DNA of 64,000 bases, from positions 2,389,313 to 2,453,312 of the forward strand of contig NZ_KI912608.1 in assembly GCF_000519265.1 (NCBI RefSeq). The letters are read 5' to 3'. Below are positions 43,511-53,317 of this stretch, piece by piece. The notes under the pieces are model-generated. The model was not told the DNA's origin. It did not search any database and saw only the letters and a program-made list of their open reading frames with translations. This stretch comes from Desulfonatronum lacustre DSM 10312 (lineage in GTDB: Bacteria; Desulfobacterota; Desulfovibrionia; Desulfovibrionales; Desulfonatronaceae). Position 1 is the first letter of the stretch. The number at the start of each line of letters is the position of its first letter. Made by a program: the position numbers and the translations under genes.

Positions 43511-44863
43511 GTGCATCATCCGGCAAATCGAATCAGCACACGGTCCATGAACAGGCGGGATTTTCTCTGGTTGGCCACGGCTTCCACCGCCGGATTGGCC
43601 ACGGGTTGCGCTATCAATCCGGTCACCGGGGAACAGCAATTGATGTTTTTGTCCGAAGAGAGCGAAATTCAACTGGACCGGGAGAATTCCCCACATCAGT
43701 TTTCCGCGGATTACGGCGCGGTGCAGGATCAGCGCTTGAACCAGTATCTGGCCACGGTGGGACAGAGCATGACCGGAAACACCCATCGGGCGCACATGCC
43801 ATACTCGTTTCGCTGTGTGAACGCCACCTACGTCAATGCCTATGTGTTTCCCGCCGGCAGCGTGGCCACGACCCGCGGGATCATGCTGGAAATGAAAGAC
43901 GAGGGCGAGTTGGCCGGGTTGCTGGGACACGAACTGGGGCACGTCAATGCCCGGCATACGGCTTCGCGGATGTCCGTGGGCATTTTGACGAGTCTGGTGT
44001 TGATGGGAGCCTCAATGGCTTTGGCGTCCCAGGATGAAACTCTGGGTGCCATTGCCGCGGGCCTGGGCGGGGTTGCCGCCGGAGCCTTGCTGGCTCACTA
44101 CAGCCGAAGCGATGAGCGTCAGGCCGACGACCTGGGCATGGAGTACATGACCAAATCCGGCTATAGCCCGGAAGGTATGGTCGGGCTGATGGACGTGCTG
44201 CGCCGGATGCAAAAGAATAAACCGTCGGCCATTGAGATGATGTTTTCGACCCATCCCATGAGTGAAGAGCGCTATCAAACCGCGGTTCAGAACTCCAGTA
44301 CCACGTACACATCAGCCCGGGAGTACCCCGTGTACCGGGAGCGCTACATGGACCACACCGCCGGCCTGCGCAAAATCAAGGGGGCCATCGAAAAGATGCA
44401 GGAAGGCGAGAAGCAGATGAACCAGGAGCAGTTTCCCAAGGCGGAAACAGCTTTGAGCGACGCCCTAAAACAGGCGCCGGAGGATTATGCGGGGTTGGTG
44501 CTGATGTCCAAGTGTCAATTGGCCCTGGAACAGCCCAAGCGAGCTGAATTTTTCGCGGAAAAGGCCAGGCGGGTCTATCCGGCCGAGGCCCAGGCCCAGC
44601 ATTTGAGCGGCGTGGCCAAGCTGAACCTGAAGCAGTTTGATGCTGCGTATGCGCAATTCGACCGTTATGAGAAGATGCTTCCCGGCAACCCCAACACGGT
44701 CTTTTTGAAAGGGGTTACCTCGGAGAGCATGGGAAGGAAAGGCCGCGCCGCGGAGGAATACCAACGCTTCCTAGGCAGTGTGAACACCGGGGACAAGGCC
44801 CAATACGCTTATGGTCGGCTGGTGGAATGGGGCTACGTCTCTCCACCGGCACAGCAGCAATAG
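43511..44863 (+). CDS. M48-family metalloprotease lipoprotein with TPR-like tail
   Basis: A 450-residue exported metallopeptidase of the BepA/LoiP type. The N-terminus has a Tat-like, lipobox signal (NRRDFLWLATASTAGLATGC; lipid Cys33), followed by the conserved NPVTGEQQLMFLSEESE region. The zinc motif is HELGH (His140, Glu141, His144) with third-ligand helix DERQADDLGMEYM. The last 150 residues are TPR-like helices (FPKAETALSDALKQAPEDYAGLVLMSKCQLAL). BepA-type proteases assemble or degrade outer-membrane proteins. GTG 43511 is chosen because AAAAGGAG is six bases upstream; an ORF from 43472 has no ribosome site. Its position after the radical SAM pair may be functional or incidental. Confidence 0.88.
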   Translation: MHHPANRISTRSMNRRDFLWLATASTAGLATGCAINPVTGEQQLMFLSEESEIQLDRENSPHQFSADYGAVQDQRLNQYLATVGQSMTGNTHRAHMPYSFRCVNATYVNAYVFPAGSVATTRGIMLEMKDEGELAGLLGHELGHVNARHTASRMSVGILTSLVLMGASMALASQDETLGAIAAGLGGVAAGALLAHYSRSDERQADDLGMEYMTKSGYSPEGMVGLMDVLRRMQKNKPSAIEMMFSTHPMSEERYQTAVQNSSTTYTSAREYPVYRERYMDHTAGLRKIKGAIEKMQEGEKQMNQEQFPKAETALSDALKQAPEDYAGLVLMSKCQLALEQPKRAEFFAEKARRVYPAEAQAQHLSGVAKLNLKQFDAAYAQFDRYEKMLPGNPNTVFLKGVTSESMGRKGRAAEEYQRFLGSVNTGDKAQYAYGRLVEWGYVSPPAQQQ

Positions 44864-45209
44864 ATCGCAGTTTCTTTCTCGTTTTCAGCCAAATTTCAGT
44901 TGCAAGGCCTCTTGCCGGTCAAAAGCAGGGTTGCAGGAAGTCAAGCTGGGCGAAAGCAGCCTGAGCCCCCTGAATGAATAGCCCCCGCGATCACACGGCG
45001 CATAGCAGACAGGGCAGAGCTTCGCGGGGCATCCTTATGGGGCGGTTTCCGAAAAATACGTTCCTCTTTTTTGTCCACCGTTGCCTCTGGAAGAGGGACG
45101 GGGCTTCAGAATTTCTTCGCGGCCGCTTGCACTGCGACCTGCCGCCGTTTGATGAGACAGGTCGCGTTTTCATCAGATAGCAGGCCGGTTTATCAAAACC
45201 GGCATCATT
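44864..45209. other. Convergent intergenic region, no gene seen
   Basis: About 345 bases between the M48 gene and the convergent Memo-like gene. The short ORFs here have no ribosome site or protein-like sequence. It contains two hairpins: GCGACCTG/CAGGTCGC (45134-45141 and 45158-45165) and GCCGGTTT/AAACCGGC (45184-45191 and 45196-45203, loop ATCA). Confidence 0.5.
45134..45170 (+). terminator. Possible terminator for the rSAM/M48 operon
   Basis: An 8-bp perfect stem (45134-45141 with 45158-45165, 16-base loop) is followed by GTTTT at 45166-45170. The loop is long and the T-run short, so this is only a candidate end point for transcripts from the M48 side. Confidence 0.4.
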
Positions 45210-46013
45210 CTACTCCACCACCACCCCGGCGTAGCCCACCACCTGGGAAAAGTCCCCGGTCGCGTCGCCGGAGGTGGCGTAGGCGATCAGGCGGGCCTGG
45301 GTCGCTCCAAGTGCGTTGGCCGCGGCCAGCCCCAGGGTCATGGGCAGCATCCCGCACATGGAGATCCGCTGATCGCGCACTGTGGCGTAGAGCTTTTCCG
45401 GGTCGCGTTCCAGGGCGGCTTGCAGGGCCAGGCCGTCCAGTTCCTTGGCCCGCTGGGCGGAAACGAAGTGACTCATGTCCGAACTGACGAGGATCAGTAC
45501 TGGTTTGGGCCACTTTGCGAGCACCTCGGCCAGTTCCTGAGCCGTGCGCAACAACACGTCCAGGCGCGGTTCGGCCACGGCCAGCGGGACGATCCTCGTT
45601 TGGGGTTGGACGGCCCAGAGAAAAGGCAGGAGGACCTCCAGGGAGTGCTCCTGGAGATGGGCCTGGTGGTCCGCTTGAATTGCGGGAGCAGCCTCCAGGA
45701 TGTGTCCGGCCAGCCTTTCGTCCACGTCCAGGTGCGCGCCGGGCAGCAGCCAGCGACCATCGGGCCACAAGGCCAAGGGCTGTCCGAGTCCGGTATGGTT
45801 CGGGCCCAGCAGGAGCACGGTTTCCGTCGGGATCACTTCAGACAGGGTCTTGCCGGCCACGGACCCGGAGTACGCGTATCCGGCGTGGGGCAACATGGCC
45901 AGCAGGGCTTTGCGCGGCGTGGATTCCGGAGGGAGATGGCTGCGGACTTCCGCCTCCCAGGCCTGTCTGGTGCCGGGATAAAACCGCCCGGCGACAACGG
46001 GGTTGCGGTCCAT
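45210..46013 (-). CDS. Memo-like protein (AmmeMemoRadiSam system protein B family)
   Basis: A 267-residue MEMO/LigB-fold protein: PVVAGRFYPGTRQAWEAEV at the N-terminus, then MLPHAGYAYSGSVAGKT, LLLGPNHTGLG, EHSLEVLLPFL, VSSDMSHFV and CGMLPMTLGLAAA. These motifs line the usual Memo pocket (His, His, Cys). It often occurs with an AMMECR1 domain and a radical SAM protein (the AmmeMemoRadiSam system); those companions are not seen here. ATG 46013 is chosen since GGAGG lies seven bases upstream; ATG 46031 has none. Monocistronic in this window. Confidence 0.9.
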   Translation of the reverse strand: MDRNPVVAGRFYPGTRQAWEAEVRSHLPPESTPRKALLAMLPHAGYAYSGSVAGKTLSEVIPTETVLLLGPNHTGLGQPLALWPDGRWLLPGAHLDVDERLAGHILEAAPAIQADHQAHLQEHSLEVLLPFLWAVQPQTRIVPLAVAEPRLDVLLRTAQELAEVLAKWPKPVLILVSSDMSHFVSAQRAKELDGLALQAALERDPEKLYATVRDQRISMCGMLPMTLGLAAANALGATQARLIAYATSGDATGDFSQVVGYAGVVVE

Positions 46014-46277
46014 GACGATTCCTCCGATCAAGATTTAGGATGGCGGGTTCAGAGCGGTTGAAAAACACCAAGACAGTCGGGCAGCAAGGCCCAAATCCTA
46101 CGCCAAAACCCCAACGCTGCCCAGGCGTGACGGTGAAGAATTTTGCTGCATTTTTATCAAGATGACGCATTCAATAGCTTAAATTTAAATTATTTGGATA
46201 TCATCTTTAAATTCAACCTTTAACTTCTAATTCAATACAAATAGCCCATAATCTTGATATTCAGCTCAAAAACAGGC
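46014..46277. other. AT-rich intergenic region upstream of groES
   Basis: This AT-rich stretch between the divergent Memo-like gene and groESL holds no ORF on either strand that I would support. It must contain the promoter for the Memo-like gene, but I cannot place it. The groES promoter and CIRCE element follow at 46278-46344. Confidence 0.5.
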
Positions 46278-46306
46278 TTGCCTTTCCTGAGCATCTCATG
46301 AATAAG
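46278..46306 (+). promoter_or_regulatory. Probable groESL promoter
   Basis: TTGCCT (46278-46283) and AATAAG (46301-46306) are separated by 17 bases and lie directly before the CIRCE operator, so transcription would begin within or next to the operator. The -10 match is imperfect, so the exact boxes are uncertain. Confidence 0.5.
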
Positions 46307-46311
46307 TCGCC

Positions 46312-46344
46312 TTGCTAGCACTCACCGTCTTCGAGTGCTAGCAA
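46312..46344 (+). promoter_or_regulatory. CIRCE operator (HrcA binding site)
   Basis: TTGCTAGCACTC, nine bases, then GAGTGCTAGCAA: a perfect 12-bp inverted repeat matching the CIRCE consensus (TTAGCACTC-N9-GAGTGCTAA) except at the T/C, A/G edges. It lies 27 bases upstream of groES, so HrcA repression with heat induction is expected. hrcA itself is not in the window. Confidence 0.95.
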
Positions 46345-46370
46345 AACAAACCAATTCGGAGGAGAAAAAA

Positions 46371-46661
46371 ATGAAACTGAAGCCATTGAATGATCGTGTT
46401 CTGGTAAAGCGGCTCGAGGGCGAGGAAGTGACCAAGGGAGGGATCATCATCCCTGATTCCGCCAAGGAAAAGCCGATGAAGGGCGAAGTGGTCGCCGTGG
46501 GCCCCGGCAAGGTGGGCGACGACGGCAAGCGCGCCGAGATGGCCGTGGCCGCCGGAAACAAGGTGCTCTTCAACAAGTACGCCGGCACCGAGATGAAGGT
46601 CGACGGCGAAGAGTTCCTGGTGATGCGCGAGGACGACATCCTGGCCATCATTGAAGACTAG
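46371..46661 (+). CDS. groES: Co-chaperonin GroES
   Basis: A 96-residue 10-kDa chaperonin that caps the GroEL ring. It begins [47 protein letters not shown], including the mobile loop (GGIIIPD) that binds GroEL, and ends [19 protein letters not shown] 46371 follows CGGAGGAG; the longer ORF from 46335 runs into the CIRCE region and is rejected. First gene of the CIRCE-controlled groESL operon, 71 bases before groEL. Confidence 0.98.
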   Translation: MKLKPLNDRVLVKRLEGEEVTKGGIIIPDSAKEKPMKGEVVAVGPGKVGDDGKRAEMAVAAGNKVLFNKYAGTEMKVDGEEFLVMREDDILAIIED

Positions 46662-46732
46662 GCCTTTCGCATCGCGATTCGACCAGGCACATCAACGACA
46701 CCAACGAATTTTAGGACGCAAGGAGAATAACC

Positions 46733-48379
<1,647 letters not shown>

Positions 48380-48414
48380 ACGCCTGTCCACGAGAACGGA
48401 CACTGCTTCTCAGC

Positions 48415-48450
48415 AAAAGGCCGGACATTTTTGTCCGGCCTTTTGTTTTT
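48415..48450 (+). terminator. Rho-independent terminator after groEL
   Basis: A 13-bp perfect stem AAAAGGCCGGACA / TGTCCGGCCTTTT (48415-48427 and 48432-48444, loop TTTT) followed by GTTTTT. Ends the groESL transcript. Confidence 0.95.
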
Positions 48451-48586
48451 GGTGCGACAAGCAGGTCTTGCGCGCTTGCGCGAATTGCCGGGTTTGCTTT
48501 AACACGGTTTCAGGGCAAGGGTATGCGCGGGTCTAGTTGCCTGGTTTTCGAGAACGACATGAATCGTATGGGCAAGGGGTGGTCGG

Positions 48587-49597
48587 ATGAAACGGTGTTT
48601 TGAAGATCTCTGCGGAACCATGGATCGGCTGGGGGTGCCCCGGGAGTCCAAATGGCGCGGCTTGATACTGTATATGCGCAGCATCAGGGACTACGATTTT
48701 TTGACCCCGACACAACGCGAGCGAACCCAGGAACTGGTCATGGAGGTGCTGCGCAAGAAGGACTTTTCCGATGAAGCCTTCCGCAGACTGGTCCGGGACA
48801 ACGAGGGGATCATCAACGACCAGTGGCGGGAAAGACTGACCGAGGCCCTGCAGGATACCGCGCAGTTGATCAAACAATTTCAAGATCTGTTGGCGCATAG
48901 GAAAAACGACGTCCAGGAATTGAGCGCGATGACCCTGGAAACCATTCAGCGCGAACAACCCCTGGACGAAATGGTGCGTGGTATTCAGGGCGGCTTTCAG
49001 AAGATCGAGGGCCTGTTGCAACAGGATTTGGAAACCATCGTCTCCATGGGACTGACCGACGATTTGACCAAGCTGAACAACCGTCGGGCCCTGGACGCCT
49101 TTCTGAGCCGGGCCATTACCGAGGCCGTGGCTTCCGGAAAACCCTTGTCCCTTATTTTCATGGACATCGATCACTTCAAGAAATTTAACGACGACTACGG
49201 CCATCTGGTGGGGGATCAAGCCCTGGTCACGGTGGCCGCGATGATCCGATCCTTCGTCGAGTTCCAGGCCAAATTGAATTCGCGCGAATTTTTTCCGGCC
49301 CGTTTCGGAGGAGAAGAGTTCGCCCTGGTTCTGCCCGAGATTTCCGGGGAGGAGGCCGTGGCGCTGGCGGAGACGATCCGCAAGAAGATCGAGAACTACA
49401 ATTTTCTGGTTCGCGACGCCGATGGCGAGGTGCTCTCGGCTGGAATCAAGATCACCATCAGCGCCGGAGTCGCGGAACTGCATGCCGGGTGCGGGCTGTG
49501 CCCAGGTATTTCCTCCCTGCTCGACGTCGCGGACAAGGCTTTGTATCAGGCCAAAAGCAGCGGCAGGAACAGGGTCGAGTTGTACTCGAAGGACTAG
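48587..49597 (+). CDS. Diguanylate cyclase (GGDEF domain)
   Basis: A 336-residue cytoplasmic protein. The N-terminal 160 residues are helical and of unknown type (RDYDFLTPTQRERTQELVMEVL...DEMVRGIQGGFQKIEGLLQQDLETIV), probably a sensory or dimerisation region. The C-terminal GGDEF domain starts with DDLTKLNNRRALDAFLSRAI, has the metal site MDIDHFKKFNDDYGHLVGDQAL and the active motif RFGGEEFALV (GGEEF at 241-245). No RxxD inhibitory site precedes the motif. It makes cyclic di-GMP from two GTP. No membrane segment. It is convergent with hflX, which ends 20 bases away. Confidence 0.92.
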   Translation: MKRCFEDLCGTMDRLGVPRESKWRGLILYMRSIRDYDFLTPTQRERTQELVMEVLRKKDFSDEAFRRLVRDNEGIINDQWRERLTEALQDTAQLIKQFQDLLAHRKNDVQELSAMTLETIQREQPLDEMVRGIQGGFQKIEGLLQQDLETIVSMGLTDDLTKLNNRRALDAFLSRAITEAVASGKPLSLIFMDIDHFKKFNDDYGHLVGDQALVTVAAMIRSFVEFQAKLNSREFFPARFGGEEFALVLPEISGEEAVALAETIRKKIENYNFLVRDADGEVLSAGIKITISAGVAELHAGCGLCPGISSLLDVADKALYQAKSSGRNRVELYSKD

Positions 49598-49616
49598 GCC
49601 GGAAAAGAACTCTCCC

Positions 49617-51143
49617 CTACACCACCGACGTCGGCAGGGCGGCCATGATCCGTTGGACCAAGTGCTCCAGCCCCTCGCCGGACGCCACGGAGATCCCTAC
49701 GCCTTCCGGAAAAAGTCGGCCAAGTTCAAGCCGATCTTCCGCGGCGAGCAGGTCGAGTTTGTTGAGCACCAGCAAAGCCGGAATTTCGTGCAGCCCCATG
49801 TCCGTCAAAATGACACGGACGTCCCTGACCTGGCGCTCCAGCTCCGGATGAGAGGCGTCGGCCACGTGCAGAAACAGGTCCGCCTCGTCCAACTCTTCCA
49901 ACGTGGCCCGGAAGGCCTCCTTGAGTTCCGGCGGCAGACGGCGGATGAACCCCACGGTATCCGTGAGAATTACTTCCCGGTGTTCCGGAAAACGGACCCG
50001 GCGGCTTGTTGGGTCCAGGGTGGCGAAGAGCTTGTTTTCGGCCAGCACCTCGCTGGACGTCAGCACGTTCAACAAGCTGGACTTGCCCGTGTTGGTATAA
50101 CCGACCATGGCCACGACGGGCAGCCCCACCTTTTGCCGCCTGGTCCGGGTGGCTTCCCTCCGGCGGCGAAGCACATCCAATTCCTGCTTGATTTTGGCGA
50201 TCCGCTGGCGGACCTTGCGCCGATCCAACTCCAGCTTCGTCTCCCCCGGTCCTCGTCCCCCGATCCCTCCGGCCAAACGGCTCATGGCCCTGTCCTGCCG
50301 GACCAGCCTCGGCATGGCATAGCGCAACTGGGCCATCTCCACTTGCAGTTTTCCGGCCCTGGTCTTGGCGTGCTGGGCGAAAATGTCCAGAATCAGCTGG
50401 GTCCGGTCCAGAACCTTGCGCTCGCTGAGCTGGGTCAGGTTGCGGATCTGGGTGGGACTTAAATCCTGATCGAAAAGCAGCAGACCGGCATTGGCCCGCA
50501 GGGCTTGAACCTCCAGTTCAGCCAGCTTGCCCTTGCCCAGAATGTGCTTGGGATTTTGGCGCGTCACCCGCTGGATCACCAGGCCGACCACGTTGATTCC
50601 GGCGGTCCGGGCCAGTTCCGTCAGTTCCTGGAGGTTGCGCTCCTGCTCGGCCCGGGAGAGCGTGTCCACGCTGACCAGCAGGGCCCGGTCCCCGGGCCGT
50701 CCGGCGTCCGGGGAGGCGTCCTGGGCGGCGATGGTCCTTCCCAGTTCCTCTTCAATGGCTTCGGTTTGCTCCACGAAATCGACGTGCACCTGGTCCCAGG
50801 AGACGGGTTTGGAAACGCGGTACGGTCCCTGGTCCGACACACCGGGCAGCAGGTGAGCCCAGGACAGCACGCTGGGCAGGCCCGAGGGGTCCAGGCCCAG
50901 GGCGGCGATGGAGTCCAGACGCAGAAAGATCAGGTCCATCAGATCTTCTTCGTTCAGGGAGTCTTGATTCAGGTGGGTGTGCAGCAGGCGCAGCCCGCGC
51001 AGACGACCCGGCCCGTGGCGGCCGGGAGGGAGTTCAGGGATGAGAATGCCGTGAGCGTCGCCCACGACGATGATTTTCGGACGACCCTGGCGATCAATGA
51101 GCAGTCCGATCTGGCGGCCCAGGTCCGTGCTGAGCATGGCCAA
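49617..51143 (-). CDS. hflX: Ribosome-associated GTPase HflX
   Basis: A GTPase with the HflX N-terminal domain (DRQGRPKIIVVGDAHGILIPEL; HPKHILGKGKLAEL-type segment NPKHILGKGKLAEL; LLLFDQDLSPTQIRNL), the linker VDRTQLILDIFAQHAKTRAGKLQVEMAQLRY and RLAGGIGGRGPGETKLELDRR, and the G domain (VGYTNTGKSSL, DTVGFIRRLPPELKEAFRATLEE, LNKLDLL). It splits or rescues stalled ribosomes. The first usual start codon is TTG 51143, giving 508 residues, but 41 upstream codons back to 51266 read as the conserved HflX N-terminus (VHGNTAGLKPSQIKALTRLHQ). An ATA at 51266, seven bases after GGAGAGG and overlapping the upstream stop, is the likely true start (549 residues). Confidence 0.93.
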   Translation of the reverse strand: MAMLSTDLGRQIGLLIDRQGRPKIIVVGDAHGILIPELPPGRHGPGRLRGLRLLHTHLNQDSLNEEDLMDLIFLRLDSIAALGLDPSGLPSVLSWAHLLPGVSDQGPYRVSKPVSWDQVHVDFVEQTEAIEEELGRTIAAQDASPDAGRPGDRALLVSVDTLSRAEQERNLQELTELARTAGINVVGLVIQRVTRQNPKHILGKGKLAELEVQALRANAGLLLFDQDLSPTQIRNLTQLSERKVLDRTQLILDIFAQHAKTRAGKLQVEMAQLRYAMPRLVRQDRAMSRLAGGIGGRGPGETKLELDRRKVRQRIAKIKQELDVLRRRREATRTRRQKVGLPVVAMVGYTNTGKSSLLNVLTSSEVLAENKLFATLDPTSRRVRFPEHREVILTDTVGFIRRLPPELKEAFRATLEELDEADLFLHVADASHPELERQVRDVRVILTDMGLHEIPALLVLNKLDLLAAEDRLELGRLFPEGVGISVASGEGLEHLVQRIMAALPTSVV

Positions 51144-51262
51144 CTCCCGGGCCTGTTCCAGGGTGTAGCCGCCCAGCGCGGGGTAGCGCCGTTGGTGGAG
51201 ACGGGTCAGGGCCTTGATCTGGCTCGGCTTGAGTCCGGCGGTGTTGCCGTGAACTTGGGCGG

Positions 51263-51874
51263 CTATGTCGCGACCTCTCCGAAGTCTTTTTCCAGATAGC
51301 CCGCGATCATCGCGTCATAGGCGGAGGTCAGACGGAAGGTCTTGGCCGCGGTTTCGCGGCGCAGGGCCAAGCTGACATGATAGTGCTGGGAGCCCAGTTC
51401 GGCCATGATCCTGGGATAGTCGTCAGGGCCGGGAACCACCAGCACGCTGTGAAAGTTTTTCGCCGCGGCGCGGAGCATGGTCGGACCGCCGATGTCGATC
51501 TGTTCGACGCAGGCCCTCAGGGCCAGATTTTTCGCCAAAGCTTTGGCGAAATCGTACAAGTTGACGCAGATCAGGTCCAAGGGCAGCAGGTTGCGTTGGG
51601 TCAGGGTCCGAAGGTGTTCGGGATTGTCCTTGTCCGCCAGCAACGGGCCATGGATGTGCGGGTGCAGGGTCTTCACCCGCCCGTCGAGGATTTCGGGGAA
51701 CCCGGTGACCTCACTGACGGCACGGACCGGAAGTCCGGCGTCCAGGAGCGTCTTGCGCGTCCCTCCGGTGGAAATGAGCCGGACCCCGCCCTGGTGCAGA
51801 AACGTCGCGAACTCCGCCAAGCCGGTTTTGTCCGTGACGCTGAGCAGGGCCTGTCTGATGGGCAATAATTGCAT
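51263..51874 (-). CDS. purH: Stand-alone IMP cyclohydrolase (PurH N-terminal domain)
   Basis: A 203-residue MGS-fold protein equal to the N-terminal half of bifunctional PurH: ALLSVTDKTGLAEFATFLHQGGVRLISTGGTRKTL, VSEVTGFPEILDGRVKTLHPHIHGPLLADKDN, VNLYDFAKAL and VEQIDIGGPTMLRAAAKNFHSVLVV. It closes the IMP ring from FAICAR in purine synthesis. The AICAR formyltransferase half is missing, so this organism must supply that step by a separate protein, as in other Desulfovibrionales. ATG 51874 has GGGAGG about six bases upstream. It precedes hflX with a 4-base overlap (ATAG). Confidence 0.92.
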   Translation of the reverse strand: MQLLPIRQALLSVTDKTGLAEFATFLHQGGVRLISTGGTRKTLLDAGLPVRAVSEVTGFPEILDGRVKTLHPHIHGPLLADKDNPEHLRTLTQRNLLPLDLICVNLYDFAKALAKNLALRACVEQIDIGGPTMLRAAAKNFHSVLVVPGPDDYPRIMAELGSQHYHVSLALRRETAAKTFRLTSAYDAMIAGYLEKDFGEVAT

Positions 51875-52082
51875 ACCGTCCTCCCTGGCTTCGGACATGC
51901 CACAAGCCCGAAATCTTGGCAAGACGGCGCCTTGGCCCTGTATATGGGGAAATCCTTTCCTCTGGACGATCCGTCCGGACCGGGACTGAAGCCCGACCCG
52001 GACGATTTCGGTCACGACAGAGGAGAAATCACGGGATGCGCAGTGGTCTTTGGCAAAGGGAGTTTTTCAACGTCACTGGTTG

Positions 52083-52646
52083 CTACTGGGCCAGTTCCAT
52101 CAGGAGTTCTTTCGCCGGATCATAGGAGGGATCGCTCTCCAGGGCCCGTTCAAGTTGTTCGCGAGCCTTACCCACCTGACCAAGCTTGACCAGGATACCT
52201 GCCAACGTGAACCGGATTTCAGCCTTGTCCGGATTGAGTTCCAGGAAGTTCTCCAAAGGGGCGAGGATCGCGTCCAGACGGTTCAGGCCGTGGCCGGCCT
52301 GAACGAGACCGTAGAGGGCCACCAAATTTTCCGGATTGTGTTCCAGGGCTTGGGAGAAATGGGTAAAGGCGCTGTCCAGGGCGCCGGTTTCCATTTCCAC
52401 CAGGGCCATTCCGGCCAGGGACTTGTCGTTGGCTTCGATTTCCGAGGCTCGACGATACAGGCTGAGGGCGTTTTCCAGGTGTCCGCGCTGCACCGCCACC
52501 GTGGCCAGGCCCAAGTAGGGATCCGGATGGGTTCCGTTGGAATTGGCGGCCTTCTCATAATATTGCTCGGCCTTGTCCAGTTCACCCATGAACAAATAGC
52601 ATTCCCCGAGTTCCTTGTTGATTTCGTAGTCGAGATGGCTGGTCAT
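52083..52646 (-). CDS. TPR-repeat protein
   Basis: A 187-residue soluble protein made of about five tetratricopeptide repeats: CYLFMGELDKAEQYYEKAANSNGTHPDPYLGLATVAVQRGHLENALSLYRRASEIEANDKSLAGMALVEMETGALDSAFTHFSQALEHNPENL and so on. It is likely a protein-binding scaffold. AGGAGAG precedes ATG 52646; the longer ORF from 52727 has no ribosome site. It is divergent from the flagellar operon; a role in motility is possible but not shown. Confidence 0.88.
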   Translation of the reverse strand: MTSHLDYEINKELGECYLFMGELDKAEQYYEKAANSNGTHPDPYLGLATVAVQRGHLENALSLYRRASEIEANDKSLAGMALVEMETGALDSAFTHFSQALEHNPENLVALYGLVQAGHGLNRLDAILAPLENFLELNPDKAEIRFTLAGILVKLGQVGKAREQLERALESDPSYDPAKELLMELAQ

Positions 52647-52801
52647 GATGGTCTCTCCTCTGAGTTGTTTGATCCGTATTGACGTCTGTTCGACTGACGT
52701 CCGACCTTTGTTGCGGAAGCTTTGCATCCTTCATGCCAATAATTCGCTGCAATCCTTGCCGCGCTTGATCGGCCCGCCTTCATCCGATCCTCTGTGTATC
52801 G

Positions 52802-52819
52802 TTGGAACGGGAGTTGCTT
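52802..52819 (+). promoter_or_regulatory. Sigma-54 promoter of the flagellar operon
   Basis: TTGGAACG-GGAG-TTGCTT has the -24 GG and -12 GC exactly 10 bases apart, with a single departure from consensus TGGCAC-N5-TTGC (A for C at the fourth position). It lies 88 bases upstream of the flgB start. RpoN control of basal-body genes is common in flagellated proteobacteria. Confidence 0.8.
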
Positions 52820-52855
52820 ATATCCATGGCAATCAACCGCGCCCCATCGGGCTTG

Positions 52856-52888
52856 TTTTCGGGGTGATAATTACAAACATCCCGAAAA
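52856..52888 (+). repeat. 8-bp inverted repeat in the flgB leader
   Basis: TTTTCGGG (52856-52863) and CCCGAAAA (52881-52888) flank 17 bases, 36 bases downstream of the sigma-54 -12 element and just before the flgB ribosome site AGGAGGAATGG. Could be a leader hairpin affecting translation or an operator. Confidence 0.6.
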
Positions 52889-52906
52889 TACAGGAGGAAT
52901 GGAATC

Positions 52907-53317
52907 ATGAAAAGCCTGTTTGGATCTCATATTCATCTCCAGGGAAAGGTCCTGGACATGCGCCTGGAACGTCAAAATGTCGTCGCTGGGAACCTGGCGA
53001 ACATCAAGACTCCCGGCTACAAGGCCCGGAGTCTGGAGTTCGAGGAGGATTTGCAACGGGCTCTGGGCCTGGACGCCCGGGGGAAGATGACCCGGACCAG
53101 TCCCGACCATTTGCCGGCGGAGTTCGATGCCCGAAAATTTTCCGCGGACTTCATCAAGGATCTCAAGCCTCGGGTGGTGCAGGGCGAGGACGCCGTGGAC
53201 CTGGACAAGGAAATGACCACCATGGCCAAGAACACTCTGCTCTACAACACCCTGATCACCACGCTGCAAAAGAACTTCGAAGGACTGAAAACCGTCATTA
53301 CCGAGGGAGGCAGATAA
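52907..53317 (+). CDS. flgB: Flagellar proximal rod protein FlgB
   Basis: A 136-residue rod protein: MKSLFGSHIHLQGKVLDMRLERQNVVAGNLANIKTPGYKA, with the flagellar rod signature NLANIKTPGYKA. It forms the proximal rod of the basal body after export by the flagellar type III system. First gene of flgBC-fliEFGHI; AGGAGGAATGG precedes the ATG. The last base of the TAA stop is the first base of the flgC ATG. Confidence 0.96.
   Translation: MKSLFGSHIHLQGKVLDMRLERQNVVAGNLANIKTPGYKARSLEFEEDLQRALGLDARGKMTRTSPDHLPAEFDARKFSADFIKDLKPRVVQGEDAVDLDKEMTTMAKNTLLYNTLITTLQKNFEGLKTVITEGGR

Noticed and set aside
44974-45180. 68-residue ORF between the M48 and Memo-like genes
   Set aside because: No ribosome site, no protein-like pattern, and it contains a hairpin.
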